From Amorphophallus konjac (taxonomy: Eukaryota > Streptophyta > Magnoliopsida > Alismatales > Araceae): a DNA stretch of 64,000 nt. Location of the stretch: the NCBI GenBank assembly GCA_022559845.1, contig CM040118.1:444662053-444726052 (forward strand). The letters run 5' to 3'. Shown in pieces: positions 23,590-33,555 of the stretch (position 1 is the stretch's first letter; every line of letters starts with the position of its first letter). Under the pieces are notes generated by a model that did no database searches, had not been told where the DNA came from, and saw only the letters and a list, made by a program, of their open reading frames with translations. Both the position numbers and the translations under genes were made by a program.

Positions 23590-23650
23590 ATCGGAAGGTC
23601 GCATACTTGCGCGAGTGGTCTTCGGATCGGTTATCTCCGCCAGGTACCGA
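23590..23650 (+). promoter_or_regulatory. Structured motif in the Tekay1 leader
   Basis: A hairpin with an outer stem ATCGGAAG/CTTCGGAT (23590-23597, 23620-23627) and an inner stem CGCA/TGCG around TACT (23600-23611), followed by CTCCGCCAGGTACCGA (23635-23650). A closely similar hairpin and tail occur in the copia element at 58908-58967. Its place between primer site and gag is where packaging or dimer signals are found; that function is inference. Confidence 0.5.
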
Positions 23651-23802
23651 GTTTTGGTTGTGTCTAGGTGCATTAGACCCCTAATCTTGTTAAAGTCTAG
23701 GACCTGACCTGGTGAGAATGGGTAGAAACTTGGGTTAAGTTCGTTTCTTAATCGTGTAATTATCCATCTTGATTAAACCTAAGTAATCTATTTCTCGTGT
23801 AG

Positions 23803-26800
23803 ATGGCAGCTGATCGCGCCGAATGGAGGAACCTGCAGCGCACGGTTCAAGGCCTTACCCAGGCCCTTCAGCAAGTGGCTCAGGCAGGAGCGGCACCACA
23901 TGGCACCGGTGATCTATACCGGAACTTCCGCGGAATGAATCCGCCTAGATTCGCGGGTTCGACCGACCCCGACCAAGCCGAGCACTGGCTAGATGAGATG
24001 GCGAGAATATTTGAAGTTATGCAATGCACCAACCAGGAGCGTGTCCTTCTCTCGACATTTCAATTGGAGCGTGATGCACGTACTTGGTGGGATTCTATCA
24101 AGGCGACTCTCGGTGATCATCAGGTTACGTGGGAGGAGTTCGAGGAATTTTTCAACGGCAAGTATTTTTCTGACCGAGTGCAAGAGAAGAAAGCGGCAGA
24201 GTTCGCGGCTTTGAAGCAACGAGGTTTGTCCGTGGCGGAGTATGAGGCTCAATTTGCACGGCTTTCTCGATATGCTATACACCTTATTTCCACCGAGAAA
24301 ATGAAGGCGAAGCGTTTTCTCAACGGACTGAAGCTGCATTATATCAACCAACTGGCACCAATGGAGATTTCCACTTATTCCGAGATGGTGAGAAAGGCTC
24401 AAGTTTTGGAAGATACCCTCGAAATGACGGAGAGAATCCGTGGAAGCGGTGCGAAGAAGGAGCAACCTACGGGTTCCCGGATTATCAAACCCGGGTATAT
24501 TAAGAAGAGGCATGTTAGTGGACCTAGTTCGTGGAGCGGGTCCGGATCATGGAAAGGCAAGATGCCGAAGTATGAAGATAAGAAGCCTGGCCCTATGGTT
24601 CCGTTTAAGGGCATATGCAAGTATTGTGATCGTCCAGGTCACAAGGTGGAGGAATGCTGGCGCAAGCTGGGCGCCTGTTTGCGATGTGGAAGCAAAGAGC
24701 ACCGTATCCCCAACTGTCCTTTGATAGCGGAGCAAACAACACCGGCAAAACCGCAAGTCTTCAAGAAACCGCAAGGGAAGCTCCAAGCTTTGTATGCAGA
24801 AGAAGCGGAAACAGCCGAAGATGGTGGACTCGTCGAAGGTACTCTTATTATACTCGACAAGCCAGCATTTGTTCTTTTTGATACTGGTGCAACACATTCC
24901 TTTATTTCTCAGAGTTTTGCTAAGTCATTATCTATGGAACCGGTTATGATGGATACTCCGTTAGTGATTTCAACCCCTATTGGCACTAGAACAGCAATCC
25001 AACATTTCTATCCTTCTAGTAAGGTTTTGATTGGTGAGCAGAACTTTCCAGCTGATTTAATTTGCATGGATATGAAGGATTATGATGTAATCCTAGGAGC
25101 AGATTGGTTGGCTCGACATGAGGTTGACGTTCATTGTAGTTCTAGCTCTGTGTCTTTTACTAGACACCCTGGACTTTCTTTTGTGGGAGTTAAGCACCAT
25201 AACTCCGTACCGCTTATTTCGGCTCTTCGAGCTGATAAGCTGGTGAGGCGAGGATGTGAGGCTTTTCTAGCCTTTATCTGTGCAACCCCTGAGCAGCAGA
25301 TTGAGATCAAGGACATTCCTATTGTCCGAGATTTTTCTGATGTCTTTCCAGAGGAATTACCAGGACTTCCTCCTGAGCGGGAAGTTATCTTCTCTATTGA
25401 CCTCTTTCCGGGCACATCTCCTATTTCCAAGGCTCCTTACCGTATGTCTCCTGCGGAACTGAGAGAGTTGAAGCAACAGTTGATGGAGTTACTCGAGAAG
25501 GGCTTTATTCGTCCTAGTACGGCTCCGTGGGGAGCCCCTGTATTGTTTGTTCGGAAGAAAGATGGCTCGATGAGATTATGCATCGATTATCGGCAGTTAA
25601 ACCAGTTGACTGTCAAGAACAAATATCCACTGCCGAGGATTGATGAGTTGTTTGACCAGATAGCGGGAGCTCAATATTTCTCTAAGATCGATCTTCGATC
25701 TGGATATCACCAGTTGCGGATTAAGGAGGAGGATATCCATAAATCAGCTTTTCGCAGCAGGTATGGTCATTTTGAATTTGTCGTTATGCCTTTTGGTCTA
25801 ACGAATGCTCCGGCAGCTTTCATGCAGTTGATGAACAATGTATTTCGGCCCTACCTTGATCAATGGGTTGTGGTATTTATTGATGACATCTTGATCTATT
25901 CCAAGAGTGAAGTGGAGCATGCTGAACATCTGATGATGGCATTGCAGTTATTGCGAGATCATCAACTTTATGCCAAGTTTAGTAAGTGTGAATTCTGGCT
26001 GCAAGAAGTGTCCTTTCTCGGACATATTATCACCAATGAAGGTATTTCTGTGGATCCTTCGAAGGTTGAGGCAGTGAAGAATTGGGAGCAGCCTACCAGT
26101 GTGACGGAAGTTAGAAGTTTTCTTGGCCTGGCAGGTTATTATCGAAGGTTTATCCAGGATTTCTCTAAGATTGCGGTACCTATGACAAGGTTAACCCGCA
26201 AGGAGAACAAGTTTGATTGGTCAGACGATTGCCAGCGAAGCTTTCAGACTCTAAAGGATTGTTTGACTACTGCACCTATATTGGCTTTACCTTCTGGTGA
26301 AGGAGGATTTGTCGTTTATACTGATGCTTCAGGAATTGGCTTAGGCTGTGTACTTATGCAGCATGGGAAGGTGATTGCCTACTCTTCTAGGCAGTTGAAG
26401 AAGCACGAGGAGAATTATCCTGTTCATGATTTGGAACTTGCAGCAGTCGTCTTTGCTTTGAAGATATGGAGGCACTACCTGTATGGAGAATCTTTTACGG
26501 TATTTTCAGACCATAAGAGTTTGAAGTATTTGTTCTCTCAGAAGGAACTCAATATGCGGCAGCGCAGATGGTTGGAGTATTTGAAGGACTTCGACTTTTC
26601 TATTGAGTATCATCCTGGCAAAGGCAATGTTGTGGCAGACGCATTAAGCCGGAGGCCAGTAGCTAGATTGTCAAGTCTCATGTTGCAAGAATGGAAGTTA
26701 CTGGAACAGTTATCTAGTCTGGATCTTAATATTGACAATGATCGGGTTTTGATTGCTCAGATTCAACTTAAACCTGAATTATTGATGAAGATCAAGTCCT

Positions 26801-28197
26801 TGCAAGATAATGATCCCGAGCTGGTACAGATCAAGGGAAGCTTGAGCAGCAGACCTGATTTCGGGTTGGCTGATGATGGTAGATTATTATTTAAAGGCAG
26901 AACTTGTGTACCTGATGAAGCTACAGTAAAGAACAAGATTCTTGAGGAAGCTCATAGATCCAGATACACCATTCATCCCGGAGGCACTAAGATGTACAGA
27001 GATTTGAAGCGATCCTTTTGGTGGATGAATATGAAGAGGGAAATCGCTGACTTCGTAAGTAAATGCTTAGTTTGCCAACAAGTTAAAGCTGAGCACTTCA
27101 GACCAGCAGGGAAATTGAAACCACTCGACATACCCCAATGGAAGTGGGAGAGTATTGGCATGGATTTCATCATGGGTATGCCTAGAACTCGTGGTGGATT
27201 TGATGCAATTTGGGTGATTGTTGACCGACTGACAAAGTCAGCCCATTTCTTGTCCATTAAATCTAAATGGACAGTTGATGTTCTAGCAGCTTTGTATTTG
27301 AAGGAAGTGGTGAGGTTGCATGGTATTCCAGTGAATATAGTATCTGATCGAGACCCTAGATTCACTTCTCATTTCTGGAAGGGACTACAAGAGTCTTTGG
27401 GTACTCGTCTGAATTTCAGCACGGCATTCCATCCGCAGACAGATGGGCAGACGGAGAGAACCAATCAGATAGTGGAAGATATGCTGCGGGCATGTATGAT
27501 TGACTTTGGTGGTACTTGGAATGAGCATTTGGCACTAATTGAATTCGCCTACAATAACAGCTATCAGTCTAGTATCCAGATGGCTCCATTTGAAGCCTTG
27601 TATGGCAGAAGTTGTCGTTCCCCGTTGTGTTGGGACGAGGTAGGTGAGAAACAGTGGCTTGGACCGGATCTTGTCTCAGAATCTTCACAGAACATCCGCA
27701 TTATCCGGGACCGGTTACAAGTGGCTCAATCAAGACAGAAGAGCTATGCCGACAACAGGAGGAGAGCATTGGAATTTCAGGTTGGCGAGCATGTATTCTT
27801 AAAGGTCTCTCCGACGAGAGGGATCCGAAGATTTGGCATTCATGGCAAGCTGAGTCCGAGATACATTGGTCCGTTCGAGATTCTAGATAGAGTGGGAGAG
27901 GTGGCATACAGGCTGGCCTTACCGCCTCAATTGTCTGGCGTGCACAACGTCTTCCATATTTCTATGTTACGGAAGTATGTGTACGACCCCACTCATGTTA
28001 TACATCATGTGGATTTCGAGCTGAAGGAGGATCTGACCTACGAGGAAAGACCGATAAAGGTTCTGGACCGGAAGCAACAGCAACTCCGGAATCGTTCAAT
28101 ACCGATGGTCAAGATTCAGTGGAGTCGGCGTGGGACCGAAGAAGCTACGTGGGAGTCTGAAGAGACTATGCGGAAGCGGTATCCCGACTTATTCTAG
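23803..28197 (+). CDS. gag-pol: Tekay1 Gag-Pol polyprotein with chromodomain
   Basis: A single 1464-codon frame encoding all proteins of the element. Domains in order: Gag capsid-like core (about residues 55-185); two CCHC zinc knuckles (272-285, 292-305); aspartic protease with DTGA, catalytic Asp360; reverse transcriptase (about 530-760) with FIDD at 692-695; RNase H with Asp841, Glu878, Asp903 and Asp946. Integrase has zinc-binding His1051 or His1058 and Cys1088/Cys1091, and catalytic Asp1121, Asp1182 and Glu1218 (exactly 35 residues between the last two). A GPF module is at 1356-1358 and a C-terminal chromodomain at about 1417-1464, which in this family helps target insertion to heterochromatin. 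The start is the first ATG after the leader and matches the start of Tekay2 gag. No key residue is missing. Confidence 0.97.
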   Translation: MAADRAEWRNLQRTVQGLTQALQQVAQAGAAPHGTGDLYRNFRGMNPPRFAGSTDPDQAEHWLDEMARIFEVMQCTNQERVLLSTFQLERDARTWWDSIKATLGDHQVTWEEFEEFFNGKYFSDRVQEKKAAEFAALKQRGLSVAEYEAQFARLSRYAIHLISTEKMKAKRFLNGLKLHYINQLAPMEISTYSEMVRKAQVLEDTLEMTERIRGSGAKKEQPTGSRIIKPGYIKKRHVSGPSSWSGSGSWKGKMPKYEDKKPGPMVPFKGICKYCDRPGHKVEECWRKLGACLRCGSKEHRIPNCPLIAEQTTPAKPQVFKKPQGKLQALYAEEAETAEDGGLVEGTLIILDKPAFVLFDTGATHSFISQSFAKSLSMEPVMMDTPLVISTPIGTRTAIQHFYPSSKVLIGEQNFPADLICMDMKDYDVILGADWLARHEVDVHCSSSSVSFTRHPGLSFVGVKHHNSVPLISALRADKLVRRGCEAFLAFICATPEQQIEIKDIPIVRDFSDVFPEELPGLPPEREVIFSIDLFPGTSPISKAPYRMSPAELRELKQQLMELLEKGFIRPSTAPWGAPVLFVRKKDGSMRLCIDYRQLNQLTVKNKYPLPRIDELFDQIAGAQYFSKIDLRSGYHQLRIKEEDIHKSAFRSRYGHFEFVVMPFGLTNAPAAFMQLMNNVFRPYLDQWVVVFIDDILIYSKSEVEHAEHLMMALQLLRDHQLYAKFSKCEFWLQEVSFLGHIITNEGISVDPSKVEAVKNWEQPTSVTEVRSFLGLAGYYRRFIQDFSKIAVPMTRLTRKENKFDWSDDCQRSFQTLKDCLTTAPILALPSGEGGFVVYTDASGIGLGCVLMQHGKVIAYSSRQLKKHEENYPVHDLELAAVVFALKIWRHYLYGESFTVFSDHKSLKYLFSQKELNMRQRRWLEYLKDFDFSIEYHPGKGNVVADALSRRPVARLSSLMLQEWKLLEQLSSLDLNIDNDRVLIAQIQLKPELLMKIKSLQDNDPELVQIKGSLSSRPDFGLADDGRLLFKGRTCVPDEATVKNKILEEAHRSRYTIHPGGTKMYRDLKRSFWWMNMKREIADFVSKCLVCQQVKAEHFRPAGKLKPLDIPQWKWESIGMDFIMGMPRTRGGFDAIWVIVDRLTKSAHFLSIKSKWTVDVLAALYLKEVVRLHGIPVNIVSDRDPRFTSHFWKGLQESLGTRLNFSTAFHPQTDGQTERTNQIVEDMLRACMIDFGGTWNEHLALIEFAYNNSYQSSIQMAPFEALYGRSCRSPLCWDEVGEKQWLGPDLVSESSQNIRIIRDRLQVAQSRQKSYADNRRRALEFQVGEHVFLKVSPTRGIRRFGIHGKLSPRYIGPFEILDRVGEVAYRLALPPQLSGVHNVFHISMLRKYVYDPTHVIHHVDFELKEDLTYEERPIKVLDRKQQQLRNRSIPMVKIQWSRRGTEEATWESEETMRKRYPDLF

Positions 28198-28257
28198 GTG
28201 AGCGATCTCTATCCCTACTCGCAGTGTTAGTGCAGTGAATTTGGAGGACCAAATTCC

Positions 28258-28273
28258 TTTAAGTAGGGGAGGG
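28258..28273 (+). other. Polypurine tract of Tekay1
   Basis: TTTAAGTAGGGGAGGG lies immediately before the 3' LTR. The 60 bases between the gag-pol stop and this tract hold nothing else. Confidence 0.9.
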
Positions 28274-31200
28274 TGTAAGACCCCGAATTATTTTATTAGA
28301 TTTAATATATTTATTTAGCTCTTGTTAATTAAGAATTTGCATTTTTATGGATTTAATAATTGAAATTCGGATTTATTAATATTTAATTCCTTAGAAATAG
28401 AATAATGATAATTTCGACCACTCTATAAAAATTCAGAAAAATAGTAAACAGGTTAAGGTCGATGTAGATTGCAATTTTATCTTCTGGCTTTGGGTCATTA
28501 TAAATCCGTGGTGGGATCTATTTAGAGATTAAGCCCTTAATTGCACACTTTTTGACCCAAACCTAACCTTGGATTAAAACACGAAATTAAGGCTCAATTC
28601 TCGACCAAATGAGCTCAAACCAGAGCCAAATGAACGGTGAGGATCTAAGGATCAAAAGCCCCCAATAAATTTAGCGAAAACCTAACCCTAGGCGGCGCTC
28701 TCGGCCGCGTTTGCTCAAGTCAACAATCACGGTGCCGTTTCTAACACGTCTCTTCCACGGCCGAATACTCCCAGCACAGAACTCTCCAGAAGGCCTATGA
28801 GCTATACATAGAAAGCTCTACGAGTCCTCTTTCCTTTGGTTGCTGTGGTGTCGGCAGAGGATCCAGATCTGGGGAGAATTCCGGCGATCTTTGTAGGTGT
28901 GTTGGCAGGCCGTCGACTTCCATCTTCCTCCCTTGTTTCTTCAATTAAGGTAGGCATTCTCAACCAAAACTTGATCATGAGTATAGGAAATTGATCCTCT
29001 CGACGAGATCTATCCATTGGGACTGAAAGCCCCAATTTTTATCAGGTGTGTAGAGAGCAGTCGAGGCTTTTCTGAAGGGTATTCTAGTTCGTTCTTCATT
29101 TCTAGCCCCGTTTTCAATCTTCGATTCAGGTAGGTGTAACAGACTAAACTTAAATTAACTTATATGATATGATAAGCATGATCTTAGCTTTCATTTAACG
29201 TAGAAAGCCCTATGTTTAATGAAGCATGTGTAGAGAATTTCTAGTTATAGTAACAGCATGTTTTAGACCTAGTTTGATGTGTTCTTGATGTGTTCATCCG
29301 AATTGATTTATGCTTTCGAAGTATTAATCTTAATCCTCATGAACCATATCTTATATGGTTGGATTCACCATCGAAGTAGCTTTCATTTGAGCCAAGAATC
29401 CCCAAATTGCATTCTGTATGTAGAGAGAATTTAACGTTTTAGTCACAGCATGTCAGAATTAGGGTTTCTTGTGTTCCTACCTTAATAGATCTCGATTCCA
29501 GTAATTGATCATGAAATTGACCTTGCAGATAGGTAGAGTTTTGTATTAGCTTTCCATTGATACCAAAATCCCCTTATTTGGAGTCCAATTGCATTAGTTA
29601 TGATCATTTTAGTGTAACCCTATCCAAACCCTAGCTCCCGGTGTTCACCGGACGCGGCAGGGATGACCGGCGTAGACCCAGAGATGGGCGGTCTTACGAT
29701 AGACCGTCCAACTCCAGCCCACCTTTTGACCAATTTTGACCCTAGCATGCCCTTATATAAACGGTTTTTCAAGAACCACTCATCCCAGGTTGAACGGTTC
29801 CTAAGGAACCACATATCTGGATATAAGGTCCAGAATGGACCACATATACTTATACGGCCCTTTACTGGCCGCACAACCCAGGGATGGGCGGCCCTGCCAG
29901 GACCGCCCAACCCCTTGGGCGGCCCAGATAGAGCCGCCCAACTACTTGGGCGGCCCAGGGAGAGCCGCCCAACTCCCTGAGGCCAGTTTGAACCCCGTTC
30001 AGCCCCCGTTTAGCCCCCGTTAAGCCTGATAGTTGTGCGGTTCACCGAGAACCGTTTATCTACCCAGTAATTGACTTAGTAATTCTTATGATGCATCCAT
30101 TTTAGTTTCAAATGACAATTTATAATTAGAAACCCATGGACGGCCCCTGAGGAACCGTCCATCTCCCTGTGTCACAGAGTGACCCCTGTTCGGCCCCGGA
30201 ATGCCCAGTAAGTTGTACGGTCCATATAGAACCGTTTATCCCCACAGAGAGTGACTTAATTTATGTTCTAATGCATTCATTTGCATGTCATTAAGGGTAA
30301 TTAGTGAAATAGAAACCCATTTAATAACTGTTTAAATATGCAACTAAATTTCTGATTATTGCTTGTCATTCGTGCCTACGCGACTTACGCGAACTCGTTA
30401 TCATCTTAAATTATTTTCTTGGCATCTTGGATTAATATATAACCTAATCCCTGATAAATTAGCTTGGCATTAGGATTAATATGACTGTTAACTTGCTGTT
30501 TAGCTGCTGTACTACAGTAGAACAGCATGTTTAACTTTCCCACTTTATGCGAAGCCGATTGGCCGATTAGCGTACTAGTCTCGGTTTTACCCCCGGAAAC
30601 TCTATCCGGCGGTCTTACCGTCATCTTGGAACATCATTATAATCATGATTAGAACCTGGTTAACACCAGCATACCCTGTTTTGTGAGCTTAAACCGCTGG
30701 TTTAAGTCTTGGATCAAATAGAGGCATGCGCGGTTATCATGTGACCGCATAACCTCTTAGGCGGGCCGATCGTGACCGCATATCTTTATACGGCCCAGTA
30801 TGGACCGTATATTTCGTTCTTGGGCCTTAATGTCTTCTGGACATGAGCGGCCTATATTGCACTGTTCTTACCTTAGGGCGGCCTGCTGTCAGCCGTTCGT
30901 TTCTTGCCCTCACGGGTTGAGTTTCAGCCCAGTTCTTGTATGTACGGTCCTGTATGAACCGTAGATATCCTTCAAGCGGTTCTGTTACGACCGCACATCT
31001 CTTGGAGATGAGTTTGACCGTGTTTTGTACTCTTGAATCCAAGGACAAGGTTAGTCCTTTAAATCTGAACTTATGGTAGAAATTCCTCTGATTAATTGGC
31101 CATTAAAATTGATTGAATGTCTGGACGGATGGGACGTTGGGCCCAGTAAATCAATGCCATCGCATCATAAGGGCCCGGTCTGGTCCTGGGGAGAGCGCCC

Positions 31201-31909
31201 GAAAGTTAGTGAGCCCATGGGATGTTAATGACAAGGTGGGGCATTGCACCGAAGTACTTGCCTGAGTGTTGGCGTCTACGACAAAAATATCTTGTACTTG
31301 TTACTTGTTACTTGATCATACTTGGTTAGATGTTTAAAATACTTGCTTGTTGGCCAATTCCTTACTCATATCTCATTGTTATATCTCCTGTAGTAAATTC
31401 TTGTATCTGTTATCCTTGATAATCATTATCAATTGTATTTCTTGACCTTGCAAGATCTTGTTATTACCGTTGTTTATTGCATTATCGTTTGTAGCATGAT
31501 ATTTTGAAAATGTAATTAAACTGTTAATCACTTATACATGTCTGTTATTTCCTACTGAGCGTTAGCTCACACCCCGTTGTTTCCCCCTTTCCAGGCTTCT
31601 CAGGTGACGCGCTTACCGACGGGGAAGGGCAGGAGTGATGTCTTGAGTGTATCAGTTCTAGTGTGTTAGCGGTGTACTTATTGTTAGTTGTGTTTGGAGA
31701 TCATTTAGTTTCAGTTTGTTGTTGAGTCTTAGTGGTTGTTATTCCGTGTTGTATTAAGTTGCATTTGAGATTACTGTATCAGTTTGGTTGTTTAATGATC
31801 ATTTAGTATTTCCTTTCCATAGCACTTGTGTATTTAGATTAGTTCTCTCTCTTTCCTGCTTGCCTCTGACTGTACGTCCCGATATTTCCGCCTTGTTCGG
31901 GGCGTGACA
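28274..31909 (+). repeat. 3' LTR of Tekay1
   Basis: Nearly identical to 19817-23451, with one extra base. It carries the same conserved box (31171-31261) and hairpin array (29686-30963). It is followed by the target duplication AGTTA. Confidence 0.97.
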
Positions 31910-31914
31910 AGTTA

Positions 31915-32431
31915 GACTTGCATTTTCAAATGAAAAATGTAATTACTTAAACCAATTGCTAGTTTTTGAGATATAATTCGTACTGAGCGTTCGCTCATCA
32001 AGTTCTTTTCCCAAACTTTTCAGGTAATACGGACCCTAACTCGGACTCGGATGGGCAGGAGTAAGAGTGACGAGCGTAGAACCTGCAAGTGCCGTGCCAC
32101 AAATACTTTGTCGTGTCGAGTCGTCCTTAGTTTATTCTTTTGGAGTCTTGTCATTAGATCTTCTTTTGTTATTTCAAGGGTTGTAACATTCAAGGCTTAT
32201 GGGCCTGGTTGGTGATTTTAAACTTTGGTGATATTTGGTCATGACCTTATGGGTTTATGTGACTTTATTTAATGGTTAAATTGTTAGTGGTTGGTATCAG
32301 CACTTGGTTATTTTGAAATTCTTGTCTAATTGCGCACTCTGTTATGGTGTCGAAATTCTACTTGCTCTGATTGACATGATCGATGTAAACTCGTCACGTT
32401 CTCGGGTTCCTTCCGGGCTCGGGGCGTGACA
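31915..32431 (+). mobile_element. Solo LTR S, segment 3 of 3
   Basis: Terminal part of S. It has TACTGAGCGTTCGCTCATC near 31980, TTTTCAGGTAA near 32020, and the end GGGGCGTGACA at 32431, followed by TAGGA. It is very similar to 1600-1998 of L1. Confidence 0.9.
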
Positions 32432-32833
32432 TAGGAGCTTGGAGTTGAAAGGACGGATCAAAAGTGCACCATGGCCTCGCTCCGGCGACGCAAATGTGCC
32501 CTCGTCGCAAGAAATCTCTTCAAGATGGAGTTGAAGGAGGGCGAAGAGGATGAAGCATGACTCTGTCCCGGCTTGATGAACATGCCCCCGTCGTAGAGTT
32601 GAAGCAGAAAACCAGCAAAACTATGATGATTTGCCAAAAGGAGGGGCAAAGTTAAGAGGGAAAACATTGATGAAATTGAGCAAATAAGGAACCAAAACGA
32701 AGCTTATACTTTCATCTTCAGGCTAGGGTCGAAGGAGGATGAAGACAGTGCGGCATGGCTTCGCCATCACCTTGGAAACGTGCCCCCATCGCGAGGTTCG
32801 CACAGGGCCCTTGATATAGAAAACTACCTAAAT

Positions 32834-33196
32834 CCTCAACTTTCCTCCACGATTTTGAGAGATAGAGCCCACAAAATCTCGAGGTCTATGGATCAATCTC
32901 GAGATAATACAAAGGATAAGAGGTAGGAATAAGTGGGACTCAATTTGAAGGAAGGATCTGGAAGATATGGCTCTTAGAAGGAGGGCCCATCGCACAACAA
33001 ATAGAGTTTGTGTTGAACTAGGATTGCACAAACCCTCAACTTCTGTCCGTGATTCTGAGCAAGATAGCCAATGAAAATTAGAGTTCTTTGGACCGAATTC
33101 GAGACAATATCAAGGAGAAGCCATAGGAACAAATGGGGACTGATTCAGATAAGAATTCAAAAAGATATAGCCATTCAAAGAAGGCCACGGCGTAAA
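32834..33196 (-). repeat. Degenerate tandem repeat, about 200 bp, two copies
   Basis: The stretch from CCTCAACTTTCCTCCACGAT (32834) resembles the one from CCTCAACTTCTGTCCGTGAT (33034). Later shared landmarks (TCGAGATAATA/TCGAGACAATA and GATATGGCTCTTAGAAGGA/GATATAGCCATTCAAAGAA) keep the same order. It accounts for part of the greater length of LTR A over LTR B. Confidence 0.55.
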
Positions 33197-33203
33197 GATC
33201 GGT

Positions 33204-33298
33204 GCAGAGTCCAACGCAAGTTGGACTCTGCTGGTGCCTAGCGGTGGGCCGACTGACCGCTTGGCCCACCAAGCGGTCGACCGATCGACCGCTAGGCA
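33204..33298. repeat. Cluster of nested palindromes in LTR A
   Basis: First, GCAGAGTCCAA / TTGGACTCTGC is a perfect 11-bp stem with a six-base loop (33204-33231). Second, TGCCTAGCGGT (33235) pairs with ACCGCTAGGCA (ending 33298) and encloses GGTGGGCC/GGCCCACC and GGTCGACC. The segment could extrude as a cruciform or fold as a branched RNA. Confidence 0.75.
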
Positions 33299-33543
33299 GC
33301 AAAGAGTGGCTTTTTGCTTTTTGGTCCTTCGGATGCCCGTTTAACGTCCAAATCAACCCGGAACGGGCCCGAAAGTTGGGGAATCGACGGTATATGCTTC
33401 CAAGGTGAAATGGACTTGAAAAATGGCCAAGACATGGGCTTGAGATAGGCTCAAAGATGACTCTAAAACAATGGTTAATTCATGGTATTATGGAGATAAA
33501 TAAGAGAAATAAAGTGACTAATGGGCTAAAACGGGTGTGAACA

Positions 33544-33555
33544 GATTCCCCTCCT
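33544..33555 (-). other. Polypurine tract of X1
   Basis: The minus strand reads AGGAGGGGAATC next to the LTR A terminus. The same arrangement recurs at 63189 (CGGAGGGGCATC) next to LTR B. Confidence 0.65.

Larger units (their letters stand above)
19817..31909 (+). mobile_element. Tekay1: complete, very young Tekay-type chromovirus
   Basis: A 12,093-bp element with perfect target duplication AGTTA (19812-19816, 31910-31914). It has LTRs of 3635 and 3636 bp, an initiator-Met primer site, one uninterrupted gag-pol frame and a polypurine tract. By eye the LTRs differ at three bases (20004/28461, 20750/29208, 22619/31077) and one extra C in the 3' LTR near 28833. That is under 0.1 percent, meaning a recent insertion. 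It sits inside solo LTR S, itself inside LTR A. Everything needed for retrotransposition appears to be present; activity is inferred. Confidence 0.97.
32437..33543 (-). mobile_element. LTR A, right segment
   Basis: Continuation of LTR A after solo LTR S. On the minus strand the LTR would start TGTTCACACCCG at 33543, directly after the polypurine tract of X1. It contains a degenerate tandem duplication (32834-33196) and a cluster of strong palindromes (33204-33298). No gene is recognised. Confidence 0.55.
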
